From: JAOAPY01 sp041492185
Lineage (GTDB): Bacteria; Acidobacteriota; Blastocatellia; Pyrinomonadales; Pyrinomonadaceae
Assembly (NCBI GenBank): GCA_041492185.1
Contig: JBGPWL010000014.1
Coordinates: forward strand, 1-64,000
Direction of reading: 5' to 3'
Length of the DNA: 64,000 nt
The notes beneath the pieces are model-generated. The model saw nothing but the letters and a program-made list of their open reading frames with translations, did no database searches and was not told where the DNA came from. Positions 1 to 8,181 of this stretch are shown here, one piece after another; the stretch's first letter is position 1; the number at the start of each line of letters is the position of its first letter. The translations under genes were made by a program, and so were the position numbers.

Positions 1-820
1 CCATGACGCGCTCGGCATCAGGCGCGCCCACATAATCAAACAATTGATATTGCCGGCCGGTGAGAGCCGCGAATTTGTTCATGACGCGTGACACGATTGC
101 GGGGGTTTCCGTGTAAAGAGAATTGGCCCGCTCGCGCGATTGAAAGAACACGTCGGGATTCTGGGCCGTGCCGCGCATCACCGGATGATCTGGCGTGAGC
201 GCGCGCCGGCGATGCGCCTGCACCAGGTTGTCGTCGATCATTGCCCGAATCTCTTCGTCAGAGAGTTCCTGGATTTTCATCACTTCATGCGAAGTGCGAA
301 AGCCGTCAAAGACGTGCAGGAAAGGAACACGCGCTTCCAGGGTCACGGCCTGAGCGATCAAAGCAAAGTCCATCACTTCCTGAATCGAGTTGGCGAAGAT
401 CATTCCCCAACCAGTCGAGCGCGCGGCCATCACGTCGCTGTGATCGCCAAAGATGGACAGAGCGTGCGTGGCCACCGATCGCGCGGCAATGTGAAAGACG
501 GTGCTGGTCTGCTCGCCGGCGATCTTGAACATGTTGGGGATCATTAAGAGCAGGCCCTGACTGGCGGTGAAGGTGGTAGTCAGCGCGCCGGTTTGCAGCG
601 CGCCGTGGACCGTGCCCGCGGCGCCGCCTTCGGATTGCAGCTCGCGCACCAGCGGCGTCATGCCCCAGATGTTCTTTCGATCCCGCGCGGCCCATTCGTC
701 GGCGGACTCACCCATCGGTGAAGAGGGAGTGATGGGATAGATCGCAATCACTTCGTTGGTTTTGTAAGCCACGTGCGCGGCGGCTTCGTTGCCATCAATT
801 GTGACTGATCGGTTGGTCAT
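1..820 (-). CDS. nifJ: Pyruvate:ferredoxin (flavodoxin) oxidoreductase, N-terminal part (runs off window)
   Basis: The first 273 codons of a 2-oxoacid:ferredoxin oxidoreductase, an enzyme that converts pyruvate and CoA to acetyl-CoA and CO2 while reducing ferredoxin. The protein starts MTNRSVTIDGNEAAAH. It carries the family pyrimidine-binding signature YPITPSSPMGE at residues 28-38, the SEGGAAGTVHGAL stretch at 63-75 and TFTASQGLLLMIPNM at 83-97, all typical of the fused homodimeric NifJ type. The start is the ATG at 820, with a GGAG about 10 bases upstream. The remaining roughly 900 residues (gamma, ferredoxin and TPP domains) lie left of the window. It suggests anaerobic or microaerobic pyruvate metabolism in the same organism as the cytochrome cluster. 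Confidence 0.93.
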   Translation of the reverse strand, partial: MTNRSVTIDGNEAAAHVAYKTNEVIAIYPITPSSPMGESADEWAARDRKNIWGMTPLVRELQSEGGAAGTVHGALQTGALTTTFTASQGLLLMIPNMFKIAGEQTSTVFHIAARSVATHALSIFGDHSDVMAARSTGWGMIFANSIQEVMDFALIAQAVTLEARVPFLHVFDGFRTSHEVMKIQELSDEEIRAMIDDNLVQAHRRRALTPDHPVMRGTAQNPDVFFQSRERANSLYTETPAIVSRVMNKFAALTGRQYQLFDYVGAPDAERVM

Positions 821-887
821 CTCTCAATTGACTCCTGACTGGTTCTGACCTGCTGGCTCACAGTGTGGTACTGCCCCGGCTTTCAAC

Positions 888-969
888 CCACCCGCTTACG
901 CAGGTGGTAATAACTCACCCTCGCTAGAGAGAGCGCCGGCAAGATCGTCGCCGTCGCTCTTGCCGGCGC
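888..969. repeat. Two adjacent hairpins, REP-like or terminator
   Basis: Positions 888-907 form CCACC-c-GC-TTAC-GC-a-GGTGG. Positions 933-969 form a perfect 12-bp stem (GCGCCGGCAAGA with its complement) around a 13-base loop. The pair lies between the stop of the exported-protein gene at 1035 and the start of nifJ, both on the minus strand. It could end the upstream transcript, but there is no clean T-run. The CCCACCCGCT..CGCAGG core recurs imperfectly near 40765-40785, so a dispersed REP-like element is an alternative. Confidence 0.5.
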
Positions 970-1034
970 AAGACTCTCAAATTCCTGTCGCAGATCTGAC
1001 TGATCTCGGGCTGAAGAAATTCCTTGCAGGCGCT

Positions 1035-1535
1035 TCACCTTTTGATCATCTTCTGGATTGTGATCGTCACTACAGGCGCATCTCCAGCGCCGCGATGGTA
1101 AGAAACCCAGAAGCCGAGTTGCTCATAGAGCACCATCTTGTGAATCGTTCCATCAGACTGCACTTCCACGTCCGGACCAACTACCGATTTGTAATCGGGA
1201 GCGCCAACGCCGCCGATATAGTCAACCGAGATCGCCATGACCGTATGGGCAGAATCGTAAGCGATCTGCACAGTTTCCTTTTCGGAGATCACGTAGAAAT
1301 CCTGATCTTCAAACTTCTGCGCCGGCGCGCCCAGTTTGGCGCGCACGTCTTGCGTCGTCGAGCCGAGGCTCACGCCTTTGTAATCGGTATAGAGCGGTCT
1401 CTGAGCTGTCTCAGCGTGTGCGTTCGCGACTGACTTTTGCGCCGACGCATTCGTGGCCATAAAGGCGAACGCGACGGTTGTGATCATTGCGCTAATCAGA
1501 AATGGAACGAATCTCGTTCGCGCGTTATGAATCAT
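1035..1535 (-). CDS. Exported protein of unknown function
   Basis: 166 residues. The start is the ATG at 1535, preceded by a strong GAGGAGGTG ribosome site (about 1542-1550). Residues 1-32 form a Sec-type signal: basic MIHNARTR, a hydrophobic core, then a NASAQ-like cleavage region. The mature part has a segment GVSLGSTTQDVRAKLGAP that resembles the start of SmpA/BamE-like or other small periplasmic fold proteins, in which a GxTxxxVxxxLGxP turn is common. That resemblance is weak. No cysteines or catalytic motifs stand out. It shares strand and style of ribosome site with the Rieske and Hsp20 genes upstream, but an operon is not proven. Confidence 0.75.
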   Translation of the reverse strand: MIHNARTRFVPFLISAMITTVAFAFMATNASAQKSVANAHAETAQRPLYTDYKGVSLGSTTQDVRAKLGAPAQKFEDQDFYVISEKETVQIAYDSAHTVMAISVDYIGGVGAPDYKSVVGPDVEVQSDGTIHKMVLYEQLGFWVSYHRGAGDAPVVTITIQKMIKR

Positions 1536-1700
1536 TTTAGTCACCTCCTCACGAAGCTTGTTCCGCTTCGTCGCGTTGCATATGGGCAACCGATATGCCG
1601 GGGCAGGATGAACTTGTTTTGGGGATTTATGTGAGGCAGTGCGATCCATTCTGCGAGCTTTTGCTCACATCAATGGGGGAAATGACCAAGTCCTCTTAAC

Positions 1701-2195
1701 TCATACGTTGACAGTGCCGGCTCCGACAGTTCTGCCGACTGCCCAAACCTCGCCATCGGCGCGCATCTGCAAAACGATCATATCGAGTGGCCGTTTCGGC
1801 GGCCCATTGGCGACGAGGCCGGTTTGCACGTCGAAGGCGCCGTTGTGGCAAGGACATTCCAGGCGACGCCGAGCGCGATCGAAATAAACCGAGCAACCCA
1901 GATGCGAACAGGTCTGGCTATAGGCATGATACTCGCCGTCCACCGTGCGCACGAGAATCGCCGGATCACGCCTCCGCGGATAAGTGAAGTAAAGAGACGA
2001 GCTCGGCATTAATGTTTCCGCACCCTGAATTTTCACCGGCGGATATGCGACTTGCGCATGAGCGTGAGCAGCCGAGTCTGGCGTTAGCGCCGACGCTACC
2101 AACAATCCCGAAGAACTTAGGAGCAACCGGTTGCAGAAGGTCCGACGAGTGATCTGTGATTGCGAAATTTTGTTGCGCGCAATCTCTGGTTTCAT
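1701..2195 (-). CDS. Tat-exported Rieske [2Fe-2S] protein, not linked to a cytochrome b
   Basis: 164 residues. Residues 16-20 (TRRTF) followed by a hydrophobic stretch form a twin-arginine signal, so the folded iron-sulfur protein is exported. The Rieske boxes are complete: C96, H98 and C101 in the first box, and C114, C116 and H117 in the second. These give two Cys and two His cluster ligands plus the usual disulfide pair. The GPPKRPLD segment after the second box is typical of high-potential Rieske proteins and of small subunits such as that of arsenite oxidase. No partner molybdoenzyme or cytochrome b lies beside it; the bc-type Rieske of this window is a separate gene at 12957. The partner is unknown. 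A GAGGAGG site precedes the ATG. Confidence 0.88.
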   Translation of the reverse strand: MKPEIARNKISQSQITRRTFCNRLLLSSSGLLVASALTPDSAAHAHAQVAYPPVKIQGAETLMPSSSLYFTYPRRRDPAILVRTVDGEYHAYSQTCSHLGCSVYFDRARRRLECPCHNGAFDVQTGLVANGPPKRPLDMIVLQMRADGEVWAVGRTVGAGTVNV

Positions 2196-2322
2196 TTCCG
2201 TTCCTCCTCACGTTCAATCTCAACCAGTGGGAAGAAGTTGGGCCGCGAGCGTTGAATCGGGGAAAACGGCTCGCGGCCCACTCAGTAAGCAACTCACCTC
2301 GACGGCAATTTGCTTACGCAGA

Positions 2323-2805
2323 CTATTTGACCTTCACAGTGATCTGTTTAGGTCTTGCCCCTTCATGCTTCGGCAAGGTCACGGCCAACACGCCGTCCTT
2401 GAACTCAGCGTTGATCTTATTCGCATCAACGAAAGTCGGCAGCGTGAAGCTGCGCATGAACTCGCCATAATGACGTTCGACCCGGTGATAATTCTCGCGC
2501 TCGGTTTTCTCTTCGAACTTGCGCTCGCCATGCAGCGTGAGCACATTGTTCTCGAGCGTCACCTCAACGTCTTCCTTTTTCACTTCCGGAAGTTCGACCT
2601 TGAGAACCAACTCTTTGTCGGTCTCATAAATGTCGGTGGGAGGAGTCCAGGCCCTCATCGGCCAGTTCTCTTCCGCCGGCAGGAAGGGCCGAAACGTTGT
2701 GAACGGCTCTTCGAAAAGCCGCGGACTGTTCACCAGACGGAACGGATCCGTCGCCATCAGATTCATGAAGTTCCTCGTTGGTGTAAGAAAGTTTCCAGGT
2801 GTCAT
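2323..2805 (-). CDS. Small heat-shock protein, Hsp20/alpha-crystallin family
   Basis: 160 residues, normal for bacterial Hsp20. The alpha-crystallin domain starts around residue 50 (PPTDIYETDKELVLKVELP) and ends near residue 150 with the conserved KDGVLAVTLPK signature. These proteins hold unfolding client proteins in large oligomers without ATP. The start ATG at 2805 follows an AAAGGAGG site. It lies in the minus-strand stress block with the Cys-rich protein at 2894. Hsp20 genes commonly sit with universal stress, CBS and BON genes, such as those at 41-55 kb here. Confidence 0.95.
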   Translation of the reverse strand: MTPGNFLTPTRNFMNLMATDPFRLVNSPRLFEEPFTTFRPFLPAEENWPMRAWTPPTDIYETDKELVLKVELPEVKKEDVEVTLENNVLTLHGERKFEEKTERENYHRVERHYGEFMRSFTLPTFVDANKINAEFKDGVLAVTLPKHEGARPKQITVKVK

Positions 2806-2893
2806 GATTCATCCCTCCTTTCGTCCAGAGAAACACCCTGGATAAGAAACCCTCAAAAAGAGCACTGGGTGCATCCGTCTCGAAGTTTGCATT

Positions 2894-3481
2894 TCAAGGG
2901 AGTTGGTGGCCTGTGCCGTCCCCTCTGGGAATCCCTTCCCGCCAGGGACGATAGACCACCATCTCCGGATGATCGCGGCGAAACGACTGTGCGATGTAGC
3001 AGTCCCAACAAACTGGACTGTATCTTCGCATCACCATCTCGATATCCGCGATTGGAACATTCTTCCACTCCAGCAACTTCCCTTCAGGAGTCCGCAAAGC
3101 CGGTTTATGCTCGAGCAAGTGGATTTGATGAAAAGGCTTGCCGCAATAGAAGCAAGACTTGAAGTCGTACCACCTCATCAACATTCCGCGCACCAGACAC
3201 TCTTCCGGCGCCACGTCGAGCTGAGCCAGGCATTCCTGCCCGCAGTTCTCATGCAACGGCCAGCGCCAGCAGTTCCGGAGGCGGATGTCCGGTTGGCCCA
3301 GGACCGAAGTCAAGGCCGCATGCACGGCATCGACCTCGACCATCGCCTGTTCCTTGCTATCCGGGCAGATGATTATTCTCGAGTCCCGGTAGCGGTAATA
3401 CGCGCGCACAAAATAACGAATCCCGAAAAAGAGGGCCGCTAGCACCAGGGCAGCGACAATCAGATAGGCTACCATTGGCAT
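2894..3481 (-). CDS. Membrane-anchored cysteine-rich protein, function unknown
   Basis: 195 residues. One N-terminal membrane helix (about residues 3-25) is followed by a basic RYFVRAYYRYRDSR stretch, so the rest probably faces the cytoplasm. Nine cysteines are placed like metal ligands: C39, C71, C80, C84, C95, then CxxC pairs at C110/C113 and C158/C161. The last two look like a zinc ribbon or another metal knuckle. I do not recognise the family. A GAGGTG site precedes the ATG at 3481. Its neighbour at 3504 is also Cys-rich, which suggests a shared metal- or redox-related role, but that is inference. Confidence 0.75.
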   Translation of the reverse strand: MPMVAYLIVAALVLAALFFGIRYFVRAYYRYRDSRIIICPDSKEQAMVEVDAVHAALTSVLGQPDIRLRNCWRWPLHENCGQECLAQLDVAPEECLVRGMLMRWYDFKSCFYCGKPFHQIHLLEHKPALRTPEGKLLEWKNVPIADIEMVMRRYSPVCWDCYIAQSFRRDHPEMVVYRPWREGIPRGDGTGHQLP

Positions 3482-3503
3482 CTTGCACCTCCCTCTCGAC
3501 GAC

Positions 3504-3899
3504 CTAGGCGTCTGTCTGGATTGTTGTCGGGATTGTCCGCGCGCGCTCTGCTTCGATTTCCGCGATCTTCTTTCGAAGCCACTGCTTGATCGTCATCTCC
3601 AATTTTGGCTGGTTGTCTTCCAACTCCAGATCCTCGATGGTCTCGCCTTTCTCATTCAAAGGAATTTCATGGCAAGGCACCGCCACCGAGTGACGCTCGG
3701 GAGGGACGAAATCCAGCAGGTGGCATTCGTTACACGGATGGGCCCGATATGGATAACCGTAATTGATGCAGGTCAGGGAGTCCTGGAAGACTGACTTTGG
3801 TTGCCATGGCGTCCGAACTGAACGCCCGTACCCGCCCTGCTCGATGAAACCGAGTTCTTCTTTGAGAAGTTCGAGAACGTCGCGATCGTCTTTAGCCAT
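3504..3899 (-). CDS. Small conserved protein with CxxCH motif, paralogue A
   Basis: 131 residues from the ATG at 3899, chosen because GGGAGG lies eight bases upstream. The protein has no signal peptide or membrane helix. It is clearly homologous to the product at 26490: both begin MA[KR]DDRD and share GGYGRSVRT, HPC[NS]ECHL and LELEDNQ. Cysteines and histidines align at identical positions (C44, C56, C59, H60, C76, H77). The CNECH motif looks like a c-type heme site. Heme attachment by that route happens in the periplasm, so in an unexported protein the ligands more likely bind zinc or an iron-sulfur cluster. The C-terminal third is predicted helical and charged. Function unknown. Confidence 0.82.
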   Translation of the reverse strand: MAKDDRDVLELLKEELGFIEQGGYGRSVRTPWQPKSVFQDSLTCINYGYPYRAHPCNECHLLDFVPPERHSVAVPCHEIPLNEKGETIEDLELEDNQPKLEMTIKQWLRKKIAEIEAERARTIPTTIQTDA

Positions 3900-4232
3900 G
3901 ACAGTAGCCTCCCAGTGCTCCCTGGCCGCATTACGCAACCCTACGTGACTGCGTTTCGTCAACCGTTCCTCCAGCCGTGTCTGCAAAACAGCAATGGATA
4001 TGCCGTGAGAATTGGCGACCGATTGACGAGGAAATTCGCGATCGGAATGAAGTTCCTTGCGTAAACTTACGCAGAGTTTTGCGCGAAAGTGCCCAGTCGA
4101 TCCAGCCACTGTCCCCGCGTTTCAATCGCGAAGCCTGAGAATATGGCGAATCACGATGCTCTGGTATCAGCTTTGCCACGCTGGCGAAACTTACGGAGCG
4201 CTGCTCCTGTTTCGACGGCGGAGGACGCAGGG
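3900..4232. other. Intergenic region between divergent genes
   Basis: About 330 bases separate the divergent CxxCH-protein gene and the heme operon. The only structure I see is the palindrome at 4058-4073. The plus-strand reading frame of the next gene stays open upstream to 4089, so part of this stretch could be coding if that gene starts earlier. Confidence 0.5.
4058..4073. promoter_or_regulatory. Candidate operator palindrome between divergent genes
   Basis: TGCGTAA-AC-TTACGCA is a perfect 7-bp dyad with a two-base spacer, the geometry of a dimeric helix-turn-helix operator. It sits between the divergently transcribed CxxCH gene (start 3899) and the heme operon. It does not match the FNR, Fur or CRP consensus sequences that I know. 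A chance palindrome cannot be excluded. Confidence 0.35.
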
Positions 4233-4499
4233 ATGGTTATGAGTTCTTCTGGCAAGCTTGATGACAGCGAAAACGCGCGAGGACTCGATGATGTTAGGCT
4301 GCGCTTGCAGGACATTGCCCGATCTGAAATAACTCGTCATCGTGGAAGCCTGGGCTCACTCTCAGCCGAACAGCGGTCTATGGTTGAAGCCCTCCTCATC
4401 GCGACTGCTGACAAGATATCTCACCAGATCATCAACCGTATTCAGATCTATCCAGAAGAAGTTCAAATTGAGTATGTGAGCGTGTGGAGCTCTGCGTAA
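4233..4499 (+). CDS. Stand-alone glutamyl-tRNA reductase C-terminal (dimerisation) domain-like protein
   Basis: 88 residues if translated from the ATG at 4233 (4239 and 4143 are alternatives). The segment DIARSEITRHRGSLGSLSAE followed by QRSMVEAL and KISHQIINR matches the dimerisation-domain pattern of HemA (EI.R.R..L..LS.EQ..VE.L....KI.H..I). The catalytic and NADPH domains of HemA (about 300 residues) are absent; the upstream sequence does not encode them. Its stop TAA overlaps the hemN ATG by one base, so it is translationally coupled to the heme operon. It may be a relict of hemA or a small regulator or scaffold of GluTR. The assignment rests on pattern recognition only. Confidence 0.6.
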   Translation: MVMSSSGKLDDSENARGLDDVRLRLQDIARSEITRHRGSLGSLSAEQRSMVEALLIATADKISHQIINRIQIYPEEVQIEYVSVWSSA

Positions 4500-5881
4500 T
4501 GCGCCTTGACACGACAACGCCTGATCTCCTCCGGAAATACGATGTACCGGGTCCTCGTTACACGAGTTACCCGACGATTCTCTATTGGGATACTGAACCC
4601 ACGCTGGAGCGTTGGCTCGATAGTACCGCTGAAAGCTTGAGTCTCACAGAGTTGGATGAGACTGGCGCGGCGATCTACGTGCACGTACCGTTTTGCCGTT
4701 CCCTGTGCACTTACTGCGGCTGCAACTCGCGCATCACTTGCAGCACGACGGTCGGCCAGGCTTACGTCCATAGCGTGTTGCAGGAATGGGAGCTGTATCG
4801 TAAGAGTTTGCGGCGCTCGGCCCCGATCCCTCTGACTGAACTGCATCTGGGTGGTGGCACGCCCACTTTTCTTTCCGCGGGCGAACTCGATGAAATGATC
4901 AGCGGCATCCTTGAGCATGTCGAGCAGACGCCGGATGCCGAGTTCTCCGTCGAATCCGATCCGCGCGTCACGCAACCGGATCATCTCGCTGTGCTCCGCC
5001 GGCTTGGGTTCAGGCGTTTGAGTCTGGGAATTCAGGATTTCGATCCGCGAGTGCAGGAGGCGGTCAACCGAATTCAATCCGAGCAACAAGTGCGCATGGT
5101 GACCGAACACGCGCGGACGCTTGGCTTCAATAGCATCAACTACGATTTGATCTACGGCCTGCCATTTCAAAATCTGAACAGCATTGAACAGACGGTTGAA
5201 GCGGTAATCAGACTCAAGCCTGAGCGCATTGCCTTCTACGCCTACGCGCACGTGCCCTGGGTCAAGCCGGGGCAGCGCCACTTCACCGAAGACGATCTGC
5301 CTTCAGGCGAAGAGAAGCGAAACCTGTATGAGTTTGGACGCACGATGTTGGAGCAGGCCGGTTATTTGGAAATCGGCATGGACCACTTTGCGCTGCGGAG
5401 CGATTCGCTTTGGCAGGCTTCCCTGGACGGCACGCTGCACCGAAATTTCATGGGTTACACCGCGCGCTTTGTTTCGCCGTTGATTGGTCTCGGCGTTTCT
5501 TCGATCAGCGATTCATGGGATGTGTTTGTGCAAAACGAGAAGCAACTCGAAACATATGAAGCGCGCGTCGCGAAAAGCGAACTTCCCATTTTCCGTGGGC
5601 ATCAATTAAGCGAGGAAGACAGGATTTTGCGGCGGCATATTTTGAATTTAATGACGCGCTTTGAAACTTCGTGGGAGAGTGCTGAGCTTCATGTGCCGTA
5701 CCTCGATACTGTCGCAGGGAAACTCGAAGAGCCGCGACGCGACGGTCTGGTAAGGTTGACTGCGAACGGCTGCGAGGTCACGAAAGAGGGCAAAGCGTTT
5801 CTGCGAAACATCTGCATGGCCTTCGACGCACGCCTCGCACGCAAAGCGCCAACCACGCAGTTGTTCAGTCGAACGATTTAG
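4499..5881 (+). CDS. hemN: Oxygen-independent coproporphyrinogen III oxidase
   Basis: 460 residues, normal for HemN. A radical-SAM enzyme that decarboxylates coproporphyrinogen III to protoporphyrinogen IX without oxygen. The [4Fe-4S] motif is HVPFCRSLCTYCGC, with C66, C70 and C73 as cluster ligands and C75 as the extra cysteine typical of true HemN. The upstream YDVPGPRYTSYPT (residues 14-26) and ELHLGGGTPTFLS signatures also fit. The ATG at 4499 overlaps the preceding stop codon by one base and has GGAG ten bases upstream. Next comes hemH after nine bases. It supports anaerobic heme synthesis, in keeping with the cytochrome load of the neighbouring cluster. Confidence 0.96.
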   Translation: MRLDTTTPDLLRKYDVPGPRYTSYPTILYWDTEPTLERWLDSTAESLSLTELDETGAAIYVHVPFCRSLCTYCGCNSRITCSTTVGQAYVHSVLQEWELYRKSLRRSAPIPLTELHLGGGTPTFLSAGELDEMISGILEHVEQTPDAEFSVESDPRVTQPDHLAVLRRLGFRRLSLGIQDFDPRVQEAVNRIQSEQQVRMVTEHARTLGFNSINYDLIYGLPFQNLNSIEQTVEAVIRLKPERIAFYAYAHVPWVKPGQRHFTEDDLPSGEEKRNLYEFGRTMLEQAGYLEIGMDHFALRSDSLWQASLDGTLHRNFMGYTARFVSPLIGLGVSSISDSWDVFVQNEKQLETYEARVAKSELPIFRGHQLSEEDRILRRHILNLMTRFETSWESAELHVPYLDTVAGKLEEPRRDGLVRLTANGCEVTKEGKAFLRNICMAFDARLARKAPTTQLFSRTI

Positions 5882-5890
5882 TGTCCGACA

Positions 5891-6910
5891 ATGAGCATGA
5901 AGACGGGAATCGTGTTGCTGAACTTTGGTGGTCCGTGGACGCTGTCGGACGTCAGGCCGTTTCTCTATCGCCTGTTTTCCAATCCTGCGGTCCTCGTCGG
6001 TGTGCCCACGCCGCTTCGTCAGGTTCTCGCGTTCATGATTGCGCAAATCAAAGGGCCGTCTTCGATCAGAAGTTATCGATCCATAGGTCGTGGCTCGCCG
6101 CAGCTTAAGTGGACCACGATTCAGGCAGAAGGGTTGCGTACCCTGCTGGCGAACGATTCTGTTCGAGTCGAGATGGCGATGCGTAGTGCGGATCCAGGGA
6201 TTGAACGAGCGCTGATGCTGCTGCAAGACTGGGGCGCCGATCAGCTAGTGTTGCTACCACTCTTCCCGCACTTCTCGACCACGACGACGGGAACCTGCTT
6301 TGCGGATGTGAAAGCCGCGCTGGTCCGAATGAACTGGAATCCTGAGATTACCGAAATAACCAACTGGCCGGACCACCGCGGCTACACGAACCTCTTGCGC
6401 CGGAGTGTTGACGAGGCGATCACCCTGGCCGAGTCCGAACGTAACAAATCGGACGGTCCCATTCACGTGCTTTTCTCGGCCCACTCTCTGCCAATGAAAA
6501 TTGTTGAGCGCGGCGATCCGTATCCGCAGGACATCGAGCGAACCGTCGCCGCTGTGACACGTGAACTGAAACAGCCCTGGTCATTGGCGTTTCAATCGCG
6601 TAACGGAAAGCTGGCGTGGTTGCGACCGTATCTCGAGGACGAATTGAAGCGCCTGGGACACGAGGGCGTTAAGCGCGTTGTCGTCGTGCCCATCAGCTTT
6701 GTCAGCGATCACATCGAAACGTTGTTTGAGCTCGATCAACTCTATGCAAAAGTCGCGAAGGACCACGGCATCACGCACTACTACCGCACTCGCTGTTTCA
6801 ACGGCGATCCTGAGTTCCCTCGTGTGCTGCGATCGATCTTTGCGGAGGCCTGCGCGGCAACAAATGAAAATCATTCACAGGCGGCACATACGCCGCGCCT
6901 ATGCGCATGA
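5891..6910 (+). CDS. hemH: Ferrochelatase
   Basis: 339 residues. Inserts ferrous iron into porphyrin as a late step of heme synthesis. Visible family marks are the N-terminal GIVLLNFGGP, the catalytic-histidine motif FSAHSLPMKIVERGDPYP, and QSRNGKLAWLRPYLEDEL near the C-terminus (family pattern QSR.G...WL.P). The second ATG at 5897 is an equally possible start. The gene begins nine bases after hemN and overlaps hemY by ten bases, so the three form one operon. In Gram-negatives with HemY and HemH the usual route runs through protoporphyrin IX; the coproporphyrin route would instead need HemQ, which is not seen here. Confidence 0.96.
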   Translation: MSMKTGIVLLNFGGPWTLSDVRPFLYRLFSNPAVLVGVPTPLRQVLAFMIAQIKGPSSIRSYRSIGRGSPQLKWTTIQAEGLRTLLANDSVRVEMAMRSADPGIERALMLLQDWGADQLVLLPLFPHFSTTTTGTCFADVKAALVRMNWNPEITEITNWPDHRGYTNLLRRSVDEAITLAESERNKSDGPIHVLFSAHSLPMKIVERGDPYPQDIERTVAAVTRELKQPWSLAFQSRNGKLAWLRPYLEDELKRLGHEGVKRVVVVPISFVSDHIETLFELDQLYAKVAKDHGITHYYRTRCFNGDPEFPRVLRSIFAEACAATNENHSQAAHTPRLCA

Positions 6911-8181
6911 TTGGGACACTGAACAAGGCTGAACGCGAGGTAACGATTGTCGGCGCCGGCATCGCCGGAATGCTCGCGGCCTACACGCTCGACAGACGGG
7001 GTTATCATGTGACGCTGTTGGAGGAGAAACAGCGGGCGGGTGGATTGTTGGGGACGTGTCACACGAAATATGGAATCGCGGAGGCGGCGGCAAATTCATT
7101 ACTCGCCTCGCCCGCGGTGAAGAATCTTTGTGGTGAACTTGGCGTAGAACTTGTTGAGGTGCGAAAAGAATCCAAGGCGCGATACGTGTTGCGCAATGGC
7201 CAGCTTAAAAAGTTTCCGCTTACTTTCAGAGAAACACTGAACACGCTGGGCCATGCGGCGTTCACGCCCTCGATGAATCACGCCGACGAGCTCGATCTCG
7301 CGGAGTGGGGACGCCGGCATCTTGGCGGCGCCGGTGTCGAATATCTTTTGACGCCGTTTGTTCGCGGCATCTACGGCGTTCAACCGGCGGAAGTTGGTGT
7401 CGTCGCCGCTTTCCCGGGATTGATCATTCCGCCGGGCCGCAGCCTGTTAGCGACGTTTCTAAAAAAGTCTTTCAAGCGCTCCGCGAAGAAGGAACGCGCT
7501 CACATGGTCGCGCCGAAGCATGGCATGGGTGATTTTGTCGCGCGGCTGGAAAGCCACCTCAAGCAGAGACTCGGCGATCGATTCATAAAAGGCGTGGATG
7601 TTATCGAGCCTCCGGATTCGCCCAACGTCATCCTTGCAACGCCGGCTTACAAAGCTGCTGAATTACTTGAGCGTGAATCTCCTGGTTTGGCGGAATCGCT
7701 TCGGGAGGTTAAGTACACATCACTCGTGTCGGTGACGGCGTTTGTCGATCGTAACTTGTTCACCAGACCAATCAATGGCGTTGGCGTGCTCGTTCCCGCA
7801 TCCGAGAAACGAAAATGTCTCGGGATACTTTTCAGTTCCAGTGCTTTTGCTGGTCGAGTGACTGATGAATCGCGCTGGGCCTCGTTCACGTTGATGATGG
7901 GTGGATCAAAAGACCCCCAATGGGTCGATGCCAGTGACGAAGCGATCAACGCCGCGATCCAGGAAGAACTAAGCGAGATTCTCCGTATACGAGGTGCGCC
8001 ACTGGAAACGGTCATCAATCGCTGGCCGCGGGCGATACCGCAATACTCAGTCGATTTGCCCAAACTCTGGCAGAGCGCGCGTCAAACCTGGTGCGCAACC
8101 TCGGGCCGAATGCTCTTCGGCAACTACACCGGGCAAGTTAGTCTGCGTGGGATGATCGAAAGCGCGGCAACGCTTGTGTAA
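6901..8181 (+). CDS. hemY: Protoporphyrinogen oxidase, FAD-dependent (HemY/HemG type)
   Basis: 426 residues, slightly short for the family (about 440-470). Oxidises protoporphyrinogen IX to protoporphyrin IX. Residues 13-45 hold the FAD-binding fold: EVTIVGAGIAGMLAAYTL with GxGxxG, then an acidic strand end (LLEEK) and RAGGLLGT. The middle region (YGIAEAAANSL, FVRGIYGVQPAEVG) and the C-terminal YTGQVSLRGMIESA block are conserved in HemY, the latter completing the FAD site. The gene overlaps hemH by ten bases; ATG 6901 or 6907 can serve as start. It is oxygen-linked in most organisms, while hemN is oxygen-independent, so the operon mixes both modes. Confidence 0.92.
   Translation: MRMIGTLNKAEREVTIVGAGIAGMLAAYTLDRRGYHVTLLEEKQRAGGLLGTCHTKYGIAEAAANSLLASPAVKNLCGELGVELVEVRKESKARYVLRNGQLKKFPLTFRETLNTLGHAAFTPSMNHADELDLAEWGRRHLGGAGVEYLLTPFVRGIYGVQPAEVGVVAAFPGLIIPPGRSLLATFLKKSFKRSAKKERAHMVAPKHGMGDFVARLESHLKQRLGDRFIKGVDVIEPPDSPNVILATPAYKAAELLERESPGLAESLREVKYTSLVSVTAFVDRNLFTRPINGVGVLVPASEKRKCLGILFSSSAFAGRVTDESRWASFTLMMGGSKDPQWVDASDEAINAAIQEELSEILRIRGAPLETVINRWPRAIPQYSVDLPKLWQSARQTWCATSGRMLFGNYTGQVSLRGMIESAATLV

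Noticed and set aside
2131..3162. 343-residue open frame on the plus strand over the Hsp20 and Cys-rich genes
   Set aside because: Overlaps two well-supported minus-strand genes and lacks any recognisable protein pattern.
4463..5281. Long open frame on the minus strand opposite hemN
   Set aside because: No ribosome site or known domain; hemN on the plus strand has full family motifs, so this is a shadow of codon bias.
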